NCBI GenBank assembly: GCA_019750575.1
Contig: JAIEOJ010000277.1
Span: 1 to 57,335 of the forward strand
DNA: 57,335 bases
Direction: 5' to 3'
Source: Rhodocyclaceae bacterium
GTDB lineage: Bacteria > Pseudomonadota > Gammaproteobacteria > Burkholderiales > Rhodocyclaceae
A program made the translations under genes and the position numbers. Below are positions 9,049 to 17,336 of the stretch, one piece after another. The notes below the pieces were generated by a model. The model was not told the origin of the DNA and searched no databases. It saw only the letters and a list, made by a program, of their open reading frames with translations. Position 1 is the first letter of the stretch; every line of letters begins with the position of its first letter.

Positions 9049-9450
9049 ATGCAATCACTCAAATCCATCTGGCAGGAGTGGCGCCACCTGATCGTGCTCG
9101 GCGGCGTCATCGTCGGTTTCTCGCTGCTGTTTCCGCTGTGGGCGCACTATCGCGCCGACCTGCCCGTCGTCCCGGAATACAGCCGCTACCTCGACTATCT
9201 GACCTCGCACTCGCCCAAGGCCCGAGGCTACGCCGAGGCCTATTATCGCGAACACAGCCGCGATACGGTGGCCTCGAAACATTTCGAGCATGTCTGCGCG
9301 GCCATGACCGGGCTTGCGGTGGAGGACGGCTTCACCCTCAAGGACTATCCGGACTTCCCGGCCGAATGGTGCCATGAGCGCTCGGCCTACTTCAGCGAAT
9401 TCCTGCAGCCGCAGGAAGCGACACAACTAAACAGGCAATTGCGCCGATAA
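9049..9450 (+). CDS. Hypothetical membrane-anchored protein
   Basis: 133 aa with one membrane helix near residues 13-32 (HLIVLGGVIVGFSLLFPLW) and a charged, Tyr/His-rich C-terminal domain with two cysteines. It has no recognised family. It is divergent from the exported protein at 8532-8954 and 75 nt upstream of tenA. The reading frame has normal codon bias for the region, so it is probably real. Confidence 0.6.
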   Translation: MQSLKSIWQEWRHLIVLGGVIVGFSLLFPLWAHYRADLPVVPEYSRYLDYLTSHSPKARGYAEAYYREHSRDTVASKHFEHVCAAMTGLAVEDGFTLKDYPDFPAEWCHERSAYFSEFLQPQEATQLNRQLRR

Positions 9451-9525
9451 TGTCCGGCACAACAACCCGTCCTGCACCGCCATTTGCAGCACGCACCTAA
9501 CTCAGTCATTACCAACGGAGTCACC

Positions 9526-10188
9526 ATGACGTTCAGCAAAGACGCCTGGGCGAAGAACGCCGCCCGCTACGAACAAATCCGCAGCATGCCCTTCAACGAG
9601 GCGCTCGCGAACGGCACACTCAGCCGCGAACGCTTCCAGCACTACATGATCCAGGATGCGCACTACCTGATCGCCTTCGGCCGCGCCCTCGCAGTCGCCG
9701 CCGCCAAGGCCGACGATGCCGACGGCCTGGTGCAGTTCTCGCACGCCGCCGAAGTGGCGGTGATCGTCGAGCGCAGCCTGCACAGCGACTTCATGCAGCA
9801 GTTCGGCGTCTCGCCCGAGAGCTTTGCCGCCACGCCGCTCTCGCCCGCCTGCGACCACTACAGCAGCTACCTGATCGCCACCGCCTGGAGTGCATCCTAT
9901 CCGGTTGCACTGGCCGCCCTGCTGCCCTGCTTCTGGATCTACGCCGAGATCGGCAAGGACATCCACGCGCGCGCCGCCAAACCCAACCCCTATCAGGCCT
10001 GGATCGATACCTATGCCGGCGAGGACTTCCATGCCGCCGTACGCGGCGTGATCGCCACCGTGGACAAGGTCGCGGCAACGGCCAGCGCACGCGAACTGGC
10101 CGAGATGCACAAGGCCTTCACGCGCGCCACGCAACTGGAATGGATCTTCTGGGATTCGGCCTGGCGCCTCGAGCAGTGGCCGCTCTGA
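9526..10188 (+). CDS. tenA: TenA-family protein (thiaminase II / aminopyrimidine hydrolase)
   Basis: 220 aa, all-helical TenA fold. The start ATG 9526 has GGAG upstream, and with it the catalytic positions match Bacillus TenA numbering exactly: Asp44 (IQDAHYL), Cys135 (ALLPCFWIY) and Glu205 (QLEWIFWD). TenA hydrolyses thiamin breakdown products such as aminopyrimidine to HMP for thiamin salvage. No other thiamin gene is nearby, so it is probably a stand-alone salvage enzyme. An upstream in-frame ATG at 9484 is less likely. Confidence 0.92.
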   Translation: MTFSKDAWAKNAARYEQIRSMPFNEALANGTLSRERFQHYMIQDAHYLIAFGRALAVAAAKADDADGLVQFSHAAEVAVIVERSLHSDFMQQFGVSPESFAATPLSPACDHYSSYLIATAWSASYPVALAALLPCFWIYAEIGKDIHARAAKPNPYQAWIDTYAGEDFHAAVRGVIATVDKVAATASARELAEMHKAFTRATQLEWIFWDSAWRLEQWPL

Positions 10189-10213
10189 GACATACGGCAA
10201 ACATGTGTTGTTA

Positions 10214-10238
10214 ATCGGCGGCCCCTGCGGCCGCCGAT
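10214..10238 (+). terminator. Hairpin downstream of tenA
   Basis: Perfect 10-bp stem (atcggcggcc / ggccgccgat) with a 5-nt loop, 26 nt after the tenA stop. No T-run follows, so it is either a weak terminator or an mRNA 3'-end stabiliser. Confidence 0.45.
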
Positions 10239-10355
10239 CCTGCTATGTGCGTTTTCGCACAGACCAGAATTCATTACGCACCCACACTGGGGATGATCAC
10301 CGGCCTGCTGTATGCGGTCGGCGTCGATCACCACCAACCCCAAAGGATGCGCCAC

Positions 10356-10715
10356 ATGAACCAGCGATTTTCCCGACTTGCACTGAATCTTGTACTGGCC
10401 GGCACCCTGTCTGCAGCGCTACTCGGCTGCGGCAAGGAAGAGAACATTACTCCCGTCGTCGAAGACAGCGTACTGACCAGCAATGTGAAGGCTGCAATCG
10501 CTGCCGATCCGGAGCTCAAGGGCCTGGATATCCAGGTTGCAGCCAATGCCGGTGTGGTCGAACTCAGCGGCGCCTTCGACAGCTATCCCAAGCTTGATCG
10601 CGCCCTGTCCGTGGTGCGTGGCGTCACCGGCGTGAAGAGTGTTGACGACAAGACCATCAAGCGCGAGGAAGCGGCGGCAGCGCCTGCTACCGCTGCGGCA
10701 CCTGCCCCGCAATAA
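10356..10715 (+). CDS. BON-domain lipoprotein
   Basis: 119 aa. ATG 10356 is preferred because AAAGGA sits eight bases upstream; an in-frame ATG at 10347 overlaps that site. A signal peptide ends in lipobox LLGC. One BON domain follows (from DSVLTSNVKAAIAADPELKG to VKSVDDKTIKRE), then an Ala/Pro tail. BON domains bind phospholipid surfaces, as in OsmY and DolP, so the protein probably sits on the periplasmic side of the envelope. Confidence 0.88.
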   Translation: MNQRFSRLALNLVLAGTLSAALLGCGKEENITPVVEDSVLTSNVKAAIAADPELKGLDIQVAANAGVVELSGAFDSYPKLDRALSVVRGVTGVKSVDDKTIKREEAAAAPATAAAPAPQ

Positions 10716-10763
10716 ACCTGGTCGCCTGCATTCGCCTTGCCGCTGTGGCGGGCGAGTGTTAAG

Positions 10764-10795
10764 GTGGCCATCGGGCATGGCTCCATGCCTGCCAC
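10764..10795 (+). terminator. Possible hairpin between BON lipoprotein and Crp/Fnr gene
   Basis: A two-part stem: outer GTGGC/GCCAC and inner GGCATG/CATGCC with loop GCTC. No T-run follows. It could end the BON transcript or shape the leader of the downstream regulator, whose TTG start lies 25 nt further on. Confidence 0.3.
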
Positions 10796-10819
10796 GGACC
10801 CTGCGGGGAAAGGCCAGAC

Positions 10820-11521
10820 TTGCCCTCCCCGCTGCCATCTACCCGTCATAACCACATACTTTCAGCCCTGCCTGCGGCTGAACACGCACGCCTGCGCACC
10901 CACCTCGAACTGGTGGACCTGCCTCGCGGCTGGATGCTGTGCGAAGCCGGTGCCGCGTTCGAATGGCTGTACTTCCCCATCACCGGCATCGTGTCGCTGC
11001 TGCATGTCATGGCGGATGGCACGGCCGCCGAAGCCGCGATTACCGGCAATGACGGCATGGTCGGCATCTCCCTGCTCATGGGTGGAGGCCATTCTCCGTG
11101 CCGTGCCATCGTCGAGCAGGCCGGACAGGCTTATCGCATACGCGCAAAGTCACTCCGGCTGCACCTCACTGCGGATGGCAAATTGCAGCACCTGGCACAG
11201 CAATACGCGCAAAGCCTGCTCGCGCAGATGGCGCAAACCATCGTGTGCAATCGCCACCACAGCCTTGAACAACAGCTGTGTCGCTGGCTGCTGCTGCGCC
11301 TTGATCTGCTGTGCGGCAATGCACTGATGATGACCCAGGAACAGATCGCCCATACGCTCGGCGTACGCAGGGAAGGCGTGACCGAGGCCGCCGGACGCCT
11401 GCAGGCACGCGGCCTGATTCAATACAACCGTGGCCACATCACCCTGCTGGATCGACGCGGCCTTGAGGCAAGCGCATGTGAGTGCCATGCCAGCACATGC
11501 GCCGATAGCCGTCCCGCCTGA
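10820..11521 (+). CDS. Crp/Fnr-family transcriptional regulator
   Basis: 233 aa. An N-terminal cyclic-nucleotide-binding-like domain (residues about 15-140) is followed by a winged HTH (MTQEQIAHTLGVRREGVTEAAGRLQ). The start is TTG 10820, chosen because this betaproteobacterial subfamily characteristically begins MP...RHNHIL, and no later ATG leaves the domain intact. The central CNRHHSLEQQLCRWLLLRLD signature is typical. The ligand is unknown; residues for cAMP binding or an Fe-S cluster are not evident. Confidence 0.88.
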   Translation: MPSPLPSTRHNHILSALPAAEHARLRTHLELVDLPRGWMLCEAGAAFEWLYFPITGIVSLLHVMADGTAAEAAITGNDGMVGISLLMGGGHSPCRAIVEQAGQAYRIRAKSLRLHLTADGKLQHLAQQYAQSLLAQMAQTIVCNRHHSLEQQLCRWLLLRLDLLCGNALMMTQEQIAHTLGVRREGVTEAAGRLQARGLIQYNRGHITLLDRRGLEASACECHASTCADSRPA

Positions 11522-11607
11522 GCGAACTGCAGGTGCAAGTGGGCAGTGCAATCGACACATTCAGCGCAGCCCTTCATAATGTGCGGACTACGCCTGCCGG
11601 AGCACCA

Positions 11608-12534
11608 ATGAATTTCCCGCTGCAAAGACTCGAAGCCCGTTCCAGCATGCTGGGCGAAGGCATGCTGATCCGCCGCGCACTGCCGCATCGCGAGCGGCGC
11701 ATGATCGGCGCCTGGTGCTTTCTCGACCATGCCGGACCGGTGGATGTCAGTCACGGCCAGGGCATGCGCGTCGGACCGCACCCGCACATCGGCCTGCAAA
11801 CTTTTTCCTGGCTGATCGAAGGTGAAGTGCTGCACCGCGACAGCCTGGGCTATGAGCAGATGCTGCTGCCCGGCCAGGTCAACCTGATGACGGCGGGTCG
11901 CGGCATTTCGCATTCCGAGGAATCCCCGGCGCAACGCTCGCCCAATCTGCAACTGGCGCAATTGTGGATCGCCCTGCCCGAGAGTCATCGCCACATGGCG
12001 CCGGCCTTCGAGCACTACCCGGTGCTGCCGCGCTGCGGTGTCGGCGGCTTTGAAACCACCCTGCTGGTCGGCGAGTTCGGACCGCAGCGCTCGCCCGTGC
12101 AGGTCTTCACGCCGCTGCTGGCCATCGACCTCGCCTGCAGCGACGCAGCCCAGGGCACGTTGCCGCTGCGCGCCGATTTCGAACACGGCCTGCTGGTGCT
12201 CGAAGGCAGCGTGCAAGTGGGCGTGCCCGGCCTGCCCGCGCAGGATCTGCAAGCCGGTACCCTCATCTACATGGCTCCTGACACCACGGAACTGACCATC
12301 AGCAGTACGGCCGCCGCACGCGTATTGCTGATCGGCGGCGAACCGTTCAGAGAAAATGTGGTGCTGTGGTGGAACTTCGTCGCGCGCAACCGCGCTGAAA
12401 TCGCTGCCGCCACCGAGGCATGGAATGCACGCACGGATTTCGGCGAGGTCAGCGGCTATATCGGCGAGGCCCTGAACGCGCCGCCGGTGCCGGCCGAGCT
12501 CAAGGGCTCGCTGGCAGGCGCAGCCGCGGACTGA
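11608..12534 (+). CDS. Pirin-family protein
   Basis: 308 aa bicupin. The N-terminal cupin has the pirin metal ligands in PHPHIGLQTFSW and GISHSEE, and the C-terminal pirin domain ends near residue 285. Bacterial pirins act as quercetinases or as redox-sensitive partners of metabolic enzymes; which applies here is unknown. Start ATG 11608 follows a short leader with CATAAT at 11575-11580. The gene is monocistronic and converges on the gene at 12544. Confidence 0.9.
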   Translation: MNFPLQRLEARSSMLGEGMLIRRALPHRERRMIGAWCFLDHAGPVDVSHGQGMRVGPHPHIGLQTFSWLIEGEVLHRDSLGYEQMLLPGQVNLMTAGRGISHSEESPAQRSPNLQLAQLWIALPESHRHMAPAFEHYPVLPRCGVGGFETTLLVGEFGPQRSPVQVFTPLLAIDLACSDAAQGTLPLRADFEHGLLVLEGSVQVGVPGLPAQDLQAGTLIYMAPDTTELTISSTAAARVLLIGGEPFRENVVLWWNFVARNRAEIAAATEAWNARTDFGEVSGYIGEALNAPPVPAELKGSLAGAAAD

Positions 12535-12543
12535 CGTCGTCCG

Positions 12544-12792
12544 CTACTCGCCGGCCGCCTCGGCCTCGCGATACAGGCGCGCCCACTCGTCGGGCAGAGG
12601 ATTTGTGGTGAGCTTGCTGCCGCCGCGTCCATACCAGTAGCTCGCGTTGCCGAGGTCGCCCTCGACCCGATGCAGATAGCCGTGGATCAGGCAGGACAGG
12701 CTGTCCGAATGTACCTGCACCATCGCATGCGCGCCTTCCCAGTCGCCCGCCTGCGCCAGTTCCAGCACGCGCTTGTGATTGCATTTCGCCAT
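12544..12792 (-). CDS. Conserved small protein coupled to the mutarotase
   Basis: 82 aa from ATG 12792, whose A overlaps the last base of the mutarotase TAA (TAATG). The sequence HKRVLELAQAGDWEGAH and LIHGYLHRVEGDLGNA, then YWYGR, matches a conserved hypothetical family I recall from betaproteobacteria and gammaproteobacteria; it looks like a helical, TPR-like repeat. No function is known to me. The tight coupling suggests a link to sugar-phosphate metabolism. Confidence 0.75.
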   Translation of the reverse strand: MAKCNHKRVLELAQAGDWEGAHAMVQVHSDSLSCLIHGYLHRVEGDLGNASYWYGRGGSKLTTNPLPDEWARLYREAEAAGE

Positions 12793-13745
12793 TACAAAGT
12801 CTCCACTGCATATTCGACGCTGAGCGCATGGGTTTCGCCCGCTGCCAGCGTCAGTGTGTTGTCCCAGGCATTCGCCGATTCGACGCAGACAAAGCTGCGC
12901 CAACCGTCGGGCTGCCCCAGATCGCCCATGCGCAGGGCCTTGTCCGTCCAGGGGCTCCACACCACGGTGCTGAGGCTGCCCTGCTTGCGGATATGGATGC
13001 GCCGCGAAAACGCCAGATCCTCGATCACGCAGGCCTGCGGCGAGTTGATGTAGACGCGATCGGTCTCCTGCTTGAAGGCAATCGGGCCACTTTGGCGCTT
13101 CTTCTCCACCTGTCCGACCGTATCCCAGTAGTCGACGCCATGCAGGCCGGCAACGCTGATGCCGCCGATGTCGCTGACATGGAAATAGGTATGCAGGGCC
13201 TCGCCCAGCACAAACGCTTCAGTACCGGTATTGCGAGTGGTCAGGCTCAGTTGCAGGGTGGCACCGAGGCTGACCCGCAAGGCCAGCGTGCTGGCATGCG
13301 GCCACATGGAGGCGGGCATGGCGCTCGAATCCAGCGTCAGTAGCAGCCATGTCCGACCGTCCGCATCCTGTCCGCTCTCGCTCACCTGCCACAGGGCGGT
13401 GCGTGCAAAGCCGTGGGCGGGATAAGTGGGCGCCTCCGCACCAGCACGGGGCACCCCATCTGGTGCGGCGCCCTGTTGCGGGGCATAAGGACCGAACCAG
13501 GGCCAGCACACAGGAATCCCGCCGCGGATGGACTTGCCCGGCGCAAAGCGCGCATCGCGCGACAGCCATAGCAGCGGCTGCGTCTGCCCGCGGCATTGCC
13601 AGTCGATCACATGCCCGCCCTGCAGGCATACCGTGGCCTCGCCATCGGCGCTGGCAAGCTTCGCCTGCACCAGCCCCTCCGGCCGTACTTCAAAAACCAG
13701 GGCACCGGCAATGCCGAAGCCGTGATTCAGATCCGCTGCGTTCAT
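12792..13745 (-). CDS. D-hexose-6-phosphate mutarotase (aldose 1-epimerase-like)
   Basis: 317 aa, YeaD type. ATG 13745 has a strong GGGGAG site upstream; a longer in-frame start at 13799 lacks one. Family landmarks are SIRGGIPVCWPWFGP, the catalytic-His segment PAHGFAR and the catalytic-Glu segment GEALHTYFHVSDI. The enzyme interconverts alpha and beta anomers of glucose-6-phosphate. It is translationally coupled to the small protein at 12544 and divergent from the histidine kinase at 13850. Confidence 0.92.
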   Translation of the reverse strand: MNAADLNHGFGIAGALVFEVRPEGLVQAKLASADGEATVCLQGGHVIDWQCRGQTQPLLWLSRDARFAPGKSIRGGIPVCWPWFGPYAPQQGAAPDGVPRAGAEAPTYPAHGFARTALWQVSESGQDADGRTWLLLTLDSSAMPASMWPHASTLALRVSLGATLQLSLTTRNTGTEAFVLGEALHTYFHVSDIGGISVAGLHGVDYWDTVGQVEKKRQSGPIAFKQETDRVYINSPQACVIEDLAFSRRIHIRKQGSLSTVVWSPWTDKALRMGDLGQPDGWRSFVCVESANAWDNTLTLAAGETHALSVEYAVETL

Positions 13746-13849
13746 GAACTCCCCTGCTGATTGCTGCTGATTGCCGCCGCCAGCGACGCTGACGGCCATG
13801 CCTGCATTTTATCGGCGAACGCCGGAATGAAGCTTGCTAGATCATCCGC

Positions 13850-15070
13850 ATGTGCACCGCACCTGCCCAGTCCTCCGTCCCATCCACAGCCGATCCCGCG
13901 CCCAGCCCGCGCGGCGCGCAGCTGTGGCGCGAGCGTCTGGACCTGATCGTCGAATCCACCGGTGAAGGCATGTTCGGCGTGGACATGCAGGGCAACTGCA
14001 TCTTCATCAATCGTGCCGCAGCACAGATGACCGGCTACACGCAGGATGAGGCGCTGCATCGCAACATGCACCAGCTCATCCACCACACGCACAAGGACGG
14101 CCGCCACTATCCGGTCGAGGAATGCCCGATCTTCCACGCCTTCAGCCACGGCCTGCCCTGCCATATCGAGGACGAGGTGCTGTGGCGCAAGGACGGCACC
14201 TCCTTCCAGGCCGAATACACCTCGCACCCCATCATCGAGCGCCTGCCGGACGGCCAGGAGCTGATTCTCGGCGCAGTGGCGACGATCAAGGACATCACCG
14301 AGCGCAAGCAGGCCGAGGCCATGCTCAAGCGGGCGCGGGATGAGCTGGAGCTGCGCGTCAAAGAGCGCACCACCGAACTGAGCAGCGCACTGGCCGACCT
14401 GCGCCAGCTCACCGCCTATCTCGAAACCGTGCGCGAAAGCGAACGCACCCGGATTGCGCGCGAGATCCATGACGAACTCGGCTCGCTGCTGGTCGCCCTC
14501 AAGATGGATGTGAACTGGCTGGGCAAGCGTCTGGAGGACCGCGCAGCGCTGGCCGACAAATGCCAGGGCATGGGCAAGCTCATCGACACCGCGGTGGACA
14601 ATGTCGGCCGCATCATCACCGACCTGCGCCCCAGCATCCTCGACCATCAGGGATTGTGGGCGGCGCTGTCCTGGCAGGCGCAGGAAATCATCAAGAGCGC
14701 CGAACTGCAATCCGACATCCAGATGCATATCGCCGCCGGCGTGGAAACGCCGGAGCGCAGCCAGGCCACGGCGGTGTTCCGCATCTTTCAGGAAATCCTC
14801 AGCAATGTCGCGCGTCATGCCCGGGCGCGCAGCATCCACATCCGGGTTCTCGTCGATCCGCCGCCGAATCCCGTGCTCTATATCGAGGTACGCGACGACG
14901 GTGTCGGCGCCACGCGCGAGGAACTCAACAGCCCGCAAAGCTACGGCGTGGCCGGCATGCGCGAACGCGCCGCCCATTTCGGCGGCAAGCTCAGCATCGA
15001 CGGCCTGCCCGGCCAGGGCACCAGCGTCAAGCTGGTGATGCCGCTGCTGACCGAGGTGCATGCGCTGTGA
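13850..15070 (+). CDS. Cytoplasmic PAS sensor histidine kinase (HisKA_3/NarX type)
   Basis: 406 aa without a membrane segment. A PAS domain (residues about 25-150, containing EECPIF and WRKDGTSFQAEY) leads into a coiled coil. Next comes the HisKA_3 phosphoacceptor helix with the H-box ERTRIAREIHDELG and a HATPase_c domain (VFRIFQEILSNVARHA, VRDDGVGA). The soluble PAS sensor suggests a small-molecule or redox signal. Its TGA overlaps the start of the response regulator gene (GTGA), so kinase and regulator form one operon immediately upstream of the cyanate genes. Confidence 0.93.
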   Translation: MCTAPAQSSVPSTADPAPSPRGAQLWRERLDLIVESTGEGMFGVDMQGNCIFINRAAAQMTGYTQDEALHRNMHQLIHHTHKDGRHYPVEECPIFHAFSHGLPCHIEDEVLWRKDGTSFQAEYTSHPIIERLPDGQELILGAVATIKDITERKQAEAMLKRARDELELRVKERTTELSSALADLRQLTAYLETVRESERTRIAREIHDELGSLLVALKMDVNWLGKRLEDRAALADKCQGMGKLIDTAVDNVGRIITDLRPSILDHQGLWAALSWQAQEIIKSAELQSDIQMHIAAGVETPERSQATAVFRIFQEILSNVARHARARSIHIRVLVDPPPNPVLYIEVRDDGVGATREELNSPQSYGVAGMRERAAHFGGKLSIDGLPGQGTSVKLVMPLLTEVHAL

Positions 15071-15729
15071 GCAGGAAGCCCATACGCGTACTGGTCTGCG
15101 ACGATCACCTGATCGTGCGTCAGGGCATCAAGCAGATCCTTGCCGACGCCGACGACATCGCCGTCGCCTGCGAAGCGGCCAACGGGCCGGAGGCCATCCG
15201 CCTGGTACGCGACACCAGTAACGCCATCGATGTGGTCCTGCTCGACATCGCCATGCCGCAGCGCGACGGGCTGGACATGCTGAAGCAGTTCAAGAGCGAG
15301 TTTCCCAAACTGCCCGTCCTCATTCTCAGCACCTATTCCGACAAGCAGTACGCGGTCTTCAGCCTCAAGCTCGGCGCGGCCGGCTATCTCAACAAGAGCG
15401 CCGATTCGGAGCAGATGATTGCGGCCATCCGCAAGGTCGCCGGCGGCGGCGTCTTCATCACGCCCTCGGTCGCGGAACTGCTGGCCACCTCGGTCGGTGC
15501 CCGGCCGGACGACGCCGGCAAGCCGATAGAGGAAGTGCTCTCGCAGCGCGAGCACCAAGTCTATCGCCTGCTCTCGCAAGGCATGAGCGTAGGCGAGATC
15601 GCCAGCGAACTGGCACTCGCGCCCAATACGGTCAGCACCTACCGTTCGCGCATCCTCGAAAAGACCGGCGTCCGCAACGACGTCGAGCTGGCGCTTTATG
15701 CAGTACGACGGGAGGCGGGCAGCCAGTAG
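15067..15729 (+). CDS. NarL/LuxR-family response regulator
   Basis: 220 aa, GTG start at 15067. The receiver domain has the acidic pair D12-D13, phosphoacceptor D60 (VVLLDIAMP) and the conserved Lys in YLNKSA. A LuxR-type HTH follows (LSQREHQVYRLLSQGMSVGEI, then ELALAPNTVSTYRSRI). It is coupled to the PAS kinase and probably phosphorylated by it. A 22-bp palindrome at 15739-15760 lies between it and the cyanate operon and is a plausible target, though unproven. Confidence 0.94.
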   Translation: MSRKPIRVLVCDDHLIVRQGIKQILADADDIAVACEAANGPEAIRLVRDTSNAIDVVLLDIAMPQRDGLDMLKQFKSEFPKLPVLILSTYSDKQYAVFSLKLGAAGYLNKSADSEQMIAAIRKVAGGGVFITPSVAELLATSVGARPDDAGKPIEEVLSQREHQVYRLLSQGMSVGEIASELALAPNTVSTYRSRILEKTGVRNDVELALYAVRREAGSQ

Positions 15730-15738
15730 CCAGCGCAG

Positions 15739-15760
15739 CATGTAGTGGCAGCACTACATG
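15739..15760. promoter_or_regulatory. Perfect 22-bp dyad between the response regulator and the cyanate operon
   Basis: Arms CATGTAGTG and CACTACATG separated by GCAG, 10 nt after the regulator stop and 76 nt before the transporter start. There is no T-run after it on either strand, which argues against an intrinsic terminator and for an operator or an RNA hairpin. Confidence 0.45.
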
Positions 15761-15836
15761 AATTCGGTTCCTGGCCCGATAGTGTCGCGGCCGGCGTCTC
15801 CCTAAGATGAACCTGACCAATCACAGGGAGACCGCC

Positions 15837-17240
15837 ATGACCCGCTTCTTCGATCCGTACAACGCCGACAAGTCGCTGCTCACCGGTTGCAATTGCGGCC
15901 GCCACGGCAGCCAGGCCGAACACGACGCCGTGACCGAAACGCAGGCTGCCGTGGACGCATTGCGTGCACGCAGCGAGACCGACGAGTTTCAGCAGTACTC
16001 GAACGAGTTCATCGAGGCCACGCTGATCAAGGCCATCTTCCCGCACGACCAGACGCGCCGCAACTTCCTCTCTGCGGTCGGCAAGAGCACCGCCATGGCG
16101 GCCATCGCCAGCGTCTTCCCGCTCGCCAGCCTGCAGGCCATGGCACAGGAGAAGGTCGGCCCGCTGGAGAAGAAGAGCCTCAAGATCGGCTTCATCCCCA
16201 TCACCTGTGCCACGCCGCTGATCATGGCCCACCCGCTGGGCTTCTACAAGCAGCAGGGCCTGGATGTGCAGGTCATCAAGACCGCCGGCTGGGCGCTGAT
16301 CCGCGACAAAATGCTGAACAAGGAATACGACGCCACCCACTTCCTCAGCCCCATGCCGCTGGCGATCTCCATGGGCGCCGGCGCACAGGCCACCCCGATG
16401 AACGTGGCGACGATCCAGAACACCAACGGCCAGGCCATCACCCTGGCACTAAAGCACAAGGACAAGCGCGATCCGAAGATGTGGAAGGGCTTCAAGTTCG
16501 CCGTGCCCTTCGAGTATTCGATGCACAACTTCCTGCTGCGCTACTACGTGGCGGAGGCCGGTCTCGATCCGGACAAGGACATCCAGATCCGCGTGGTGCC
16601 GCCGCCCGAGATGGTCGCCAATCTGCGCGCCGGCAATATCGATGGTTACCTCGGTCCCGACCCCTTCAACCAGCGCGCCGTGTTCGAGGAAGTCGGCTTC
16701 ATCCACATCCTCACCAAGGAACTGTGGAACGGCCACCCCTGCTGCGCCTTCGGCACCTCGACCGAGTTCATCCAGCAGAACCCGAACACCTTCGCCGCGC
16801 TCTACCGCGCCGTGCTCACCGCCGCCGCGATGGCGCGCAAGGCCGAGAACAAGGAGCTGATCGCCAAGGTGATCGCGCCGCAGGCCTATCTCAACCAGCC
16901 CGAGGAAGTCATCGCCCAGGTCCTCACCGGCCGCTTTGCCGACGGGCTGGGCAATATCCAGAACGTGCCCGACCGCGCCGACTTCGATCCGATTCCCTGG
17001 CAGAGCATGGCGGTGTGGATCCTGTCGCAGATGAAGCGCTGGGGCTACATCAAGGGCGAGGTGAACTACAAGCAGATCGCCGAGAAGGTCTTCCTGCTCA
17101 CCGATGCCAAGAAGTACATGAAGGAACTGGGCATGCCGGTACCGGCCGGTGCGTACCAGAAGTTTTCCGTCATGGGCAAGGCCTTCGATCCCGACAAGGC
17201 CGAGGCGTATCTGAACAGTTTCGCAATCAAGCGCACGTAA
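15837..17240 (+). CDS. cynA: CmpA/NrtA-family ABC substrate-binding protein, probable cyanate receptor
   Basis: 467 aa. ATG 15837 is chosen for the GGGAG seven bases upstream; an in-frame ATG at 15807 lacks a site. A hydrophilic N-terminal segment with Cys18, Cys20, His23 and His29 precedes an internal twin-arginine motif TRRNFL (R74-R75) and a hydrophobic stretch ending near AMAQ (residue 104). The periplasmic NMT1/NrtA-like domain follows (IGFIPITCATPLIMAHPLGF). Family members bind nitrate, bicarbonate or cyanate; cyanase in the same operon makes cyanate the best guess. Confidence 0.85.
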   Translation: MTRFFDPYNADKSLLTGCNCGRHGSQAEHDAVTETQAAVDALRARSETDEFQQYSNEFIEATLIKAIFPHDQTRRNFLSAVGKSTAMAAIASVFPLASLQAMAQEKVGPLEKKSLKIGFIPITCATPLIMAHPLGFYKQQGLDVQVIKTAGWALIRDKMLNKEYDATHFLSPMPLAISMGAGAQATPMNVATIQNTNGQAITLALKHKDKRDPKMWKGFKFAVPFEYSMHNFLLRYYVAEAGLDPDKDIQIRVVPPPEMVANLRAGNIDGYLGPDPFNQRAVFEEVGFIHILTKELWNGHPCCAFGTSTEFIQQNPNTFAALYRAVLTAAAMARKAENKELIAKVIAPQAYLNQPEEVIAQVLTGRFADGLGNIQNVPDRADFDPIPWQSMAVWILSQMKRWGYIKGEVNYKQIAEKVFLLTDAKKYMKELGMPVPAGAYQKFSVMGKAFDPDKAEAYLNSFAIKRT

Positions 17241-17271
17241 ACCCGCCTGCCTCTTGACCGGGGCCGACCTC

Positions 17272-17288
17272 GCCTGCCAACGGCAGGC
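17272..17288 (+). repeat. Short intercistronic hairpin 1 after cynA
   Basis: GCCTGCC / GGCAGGC with a 3-nt loop, directly upstream of a longer hairpin. Together they separate the binding-protein gene from the permease gene. Confidence 0.5.
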
Positions 17289-17292
17289 ATCG

Positions 17293-17322
17293 CAGATAAG
17301 CCTGTCATCACAGGCTTATCTG
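17293..17322 (+). repeat. Intercistronic hairpin 2 (13-bp perfect stem) before cynB
   Basis: CAGATAAGCCTGT and its exact complement flank the loop CATC. The AAGGA ribosome-binding site of the permease starts three bases after the stem. No T-run follows, so partial termination or 3'-end protection of the receptor mRNA is more likely than full termination. Confidence 0.65.
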
Positions 17323-17336
17323 AAAAGGATACTGAG

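Noticed and set aside
13742-15061. Minus-strand frame of 439 codons opposite the histidine kinase
   Set aside because: The opposite strand encodes a clear PAS/HisKA_3/HATPase protein; the antisense frame has no recognisable motif.
15888-15902. Lipobox-like LTGC near the N-terminus of the cyanate-binding protein
   Set aside because: No basic n-region or hydrophobic helix precedes it; the real export signal appears to be the Tat motif at R74-R75.
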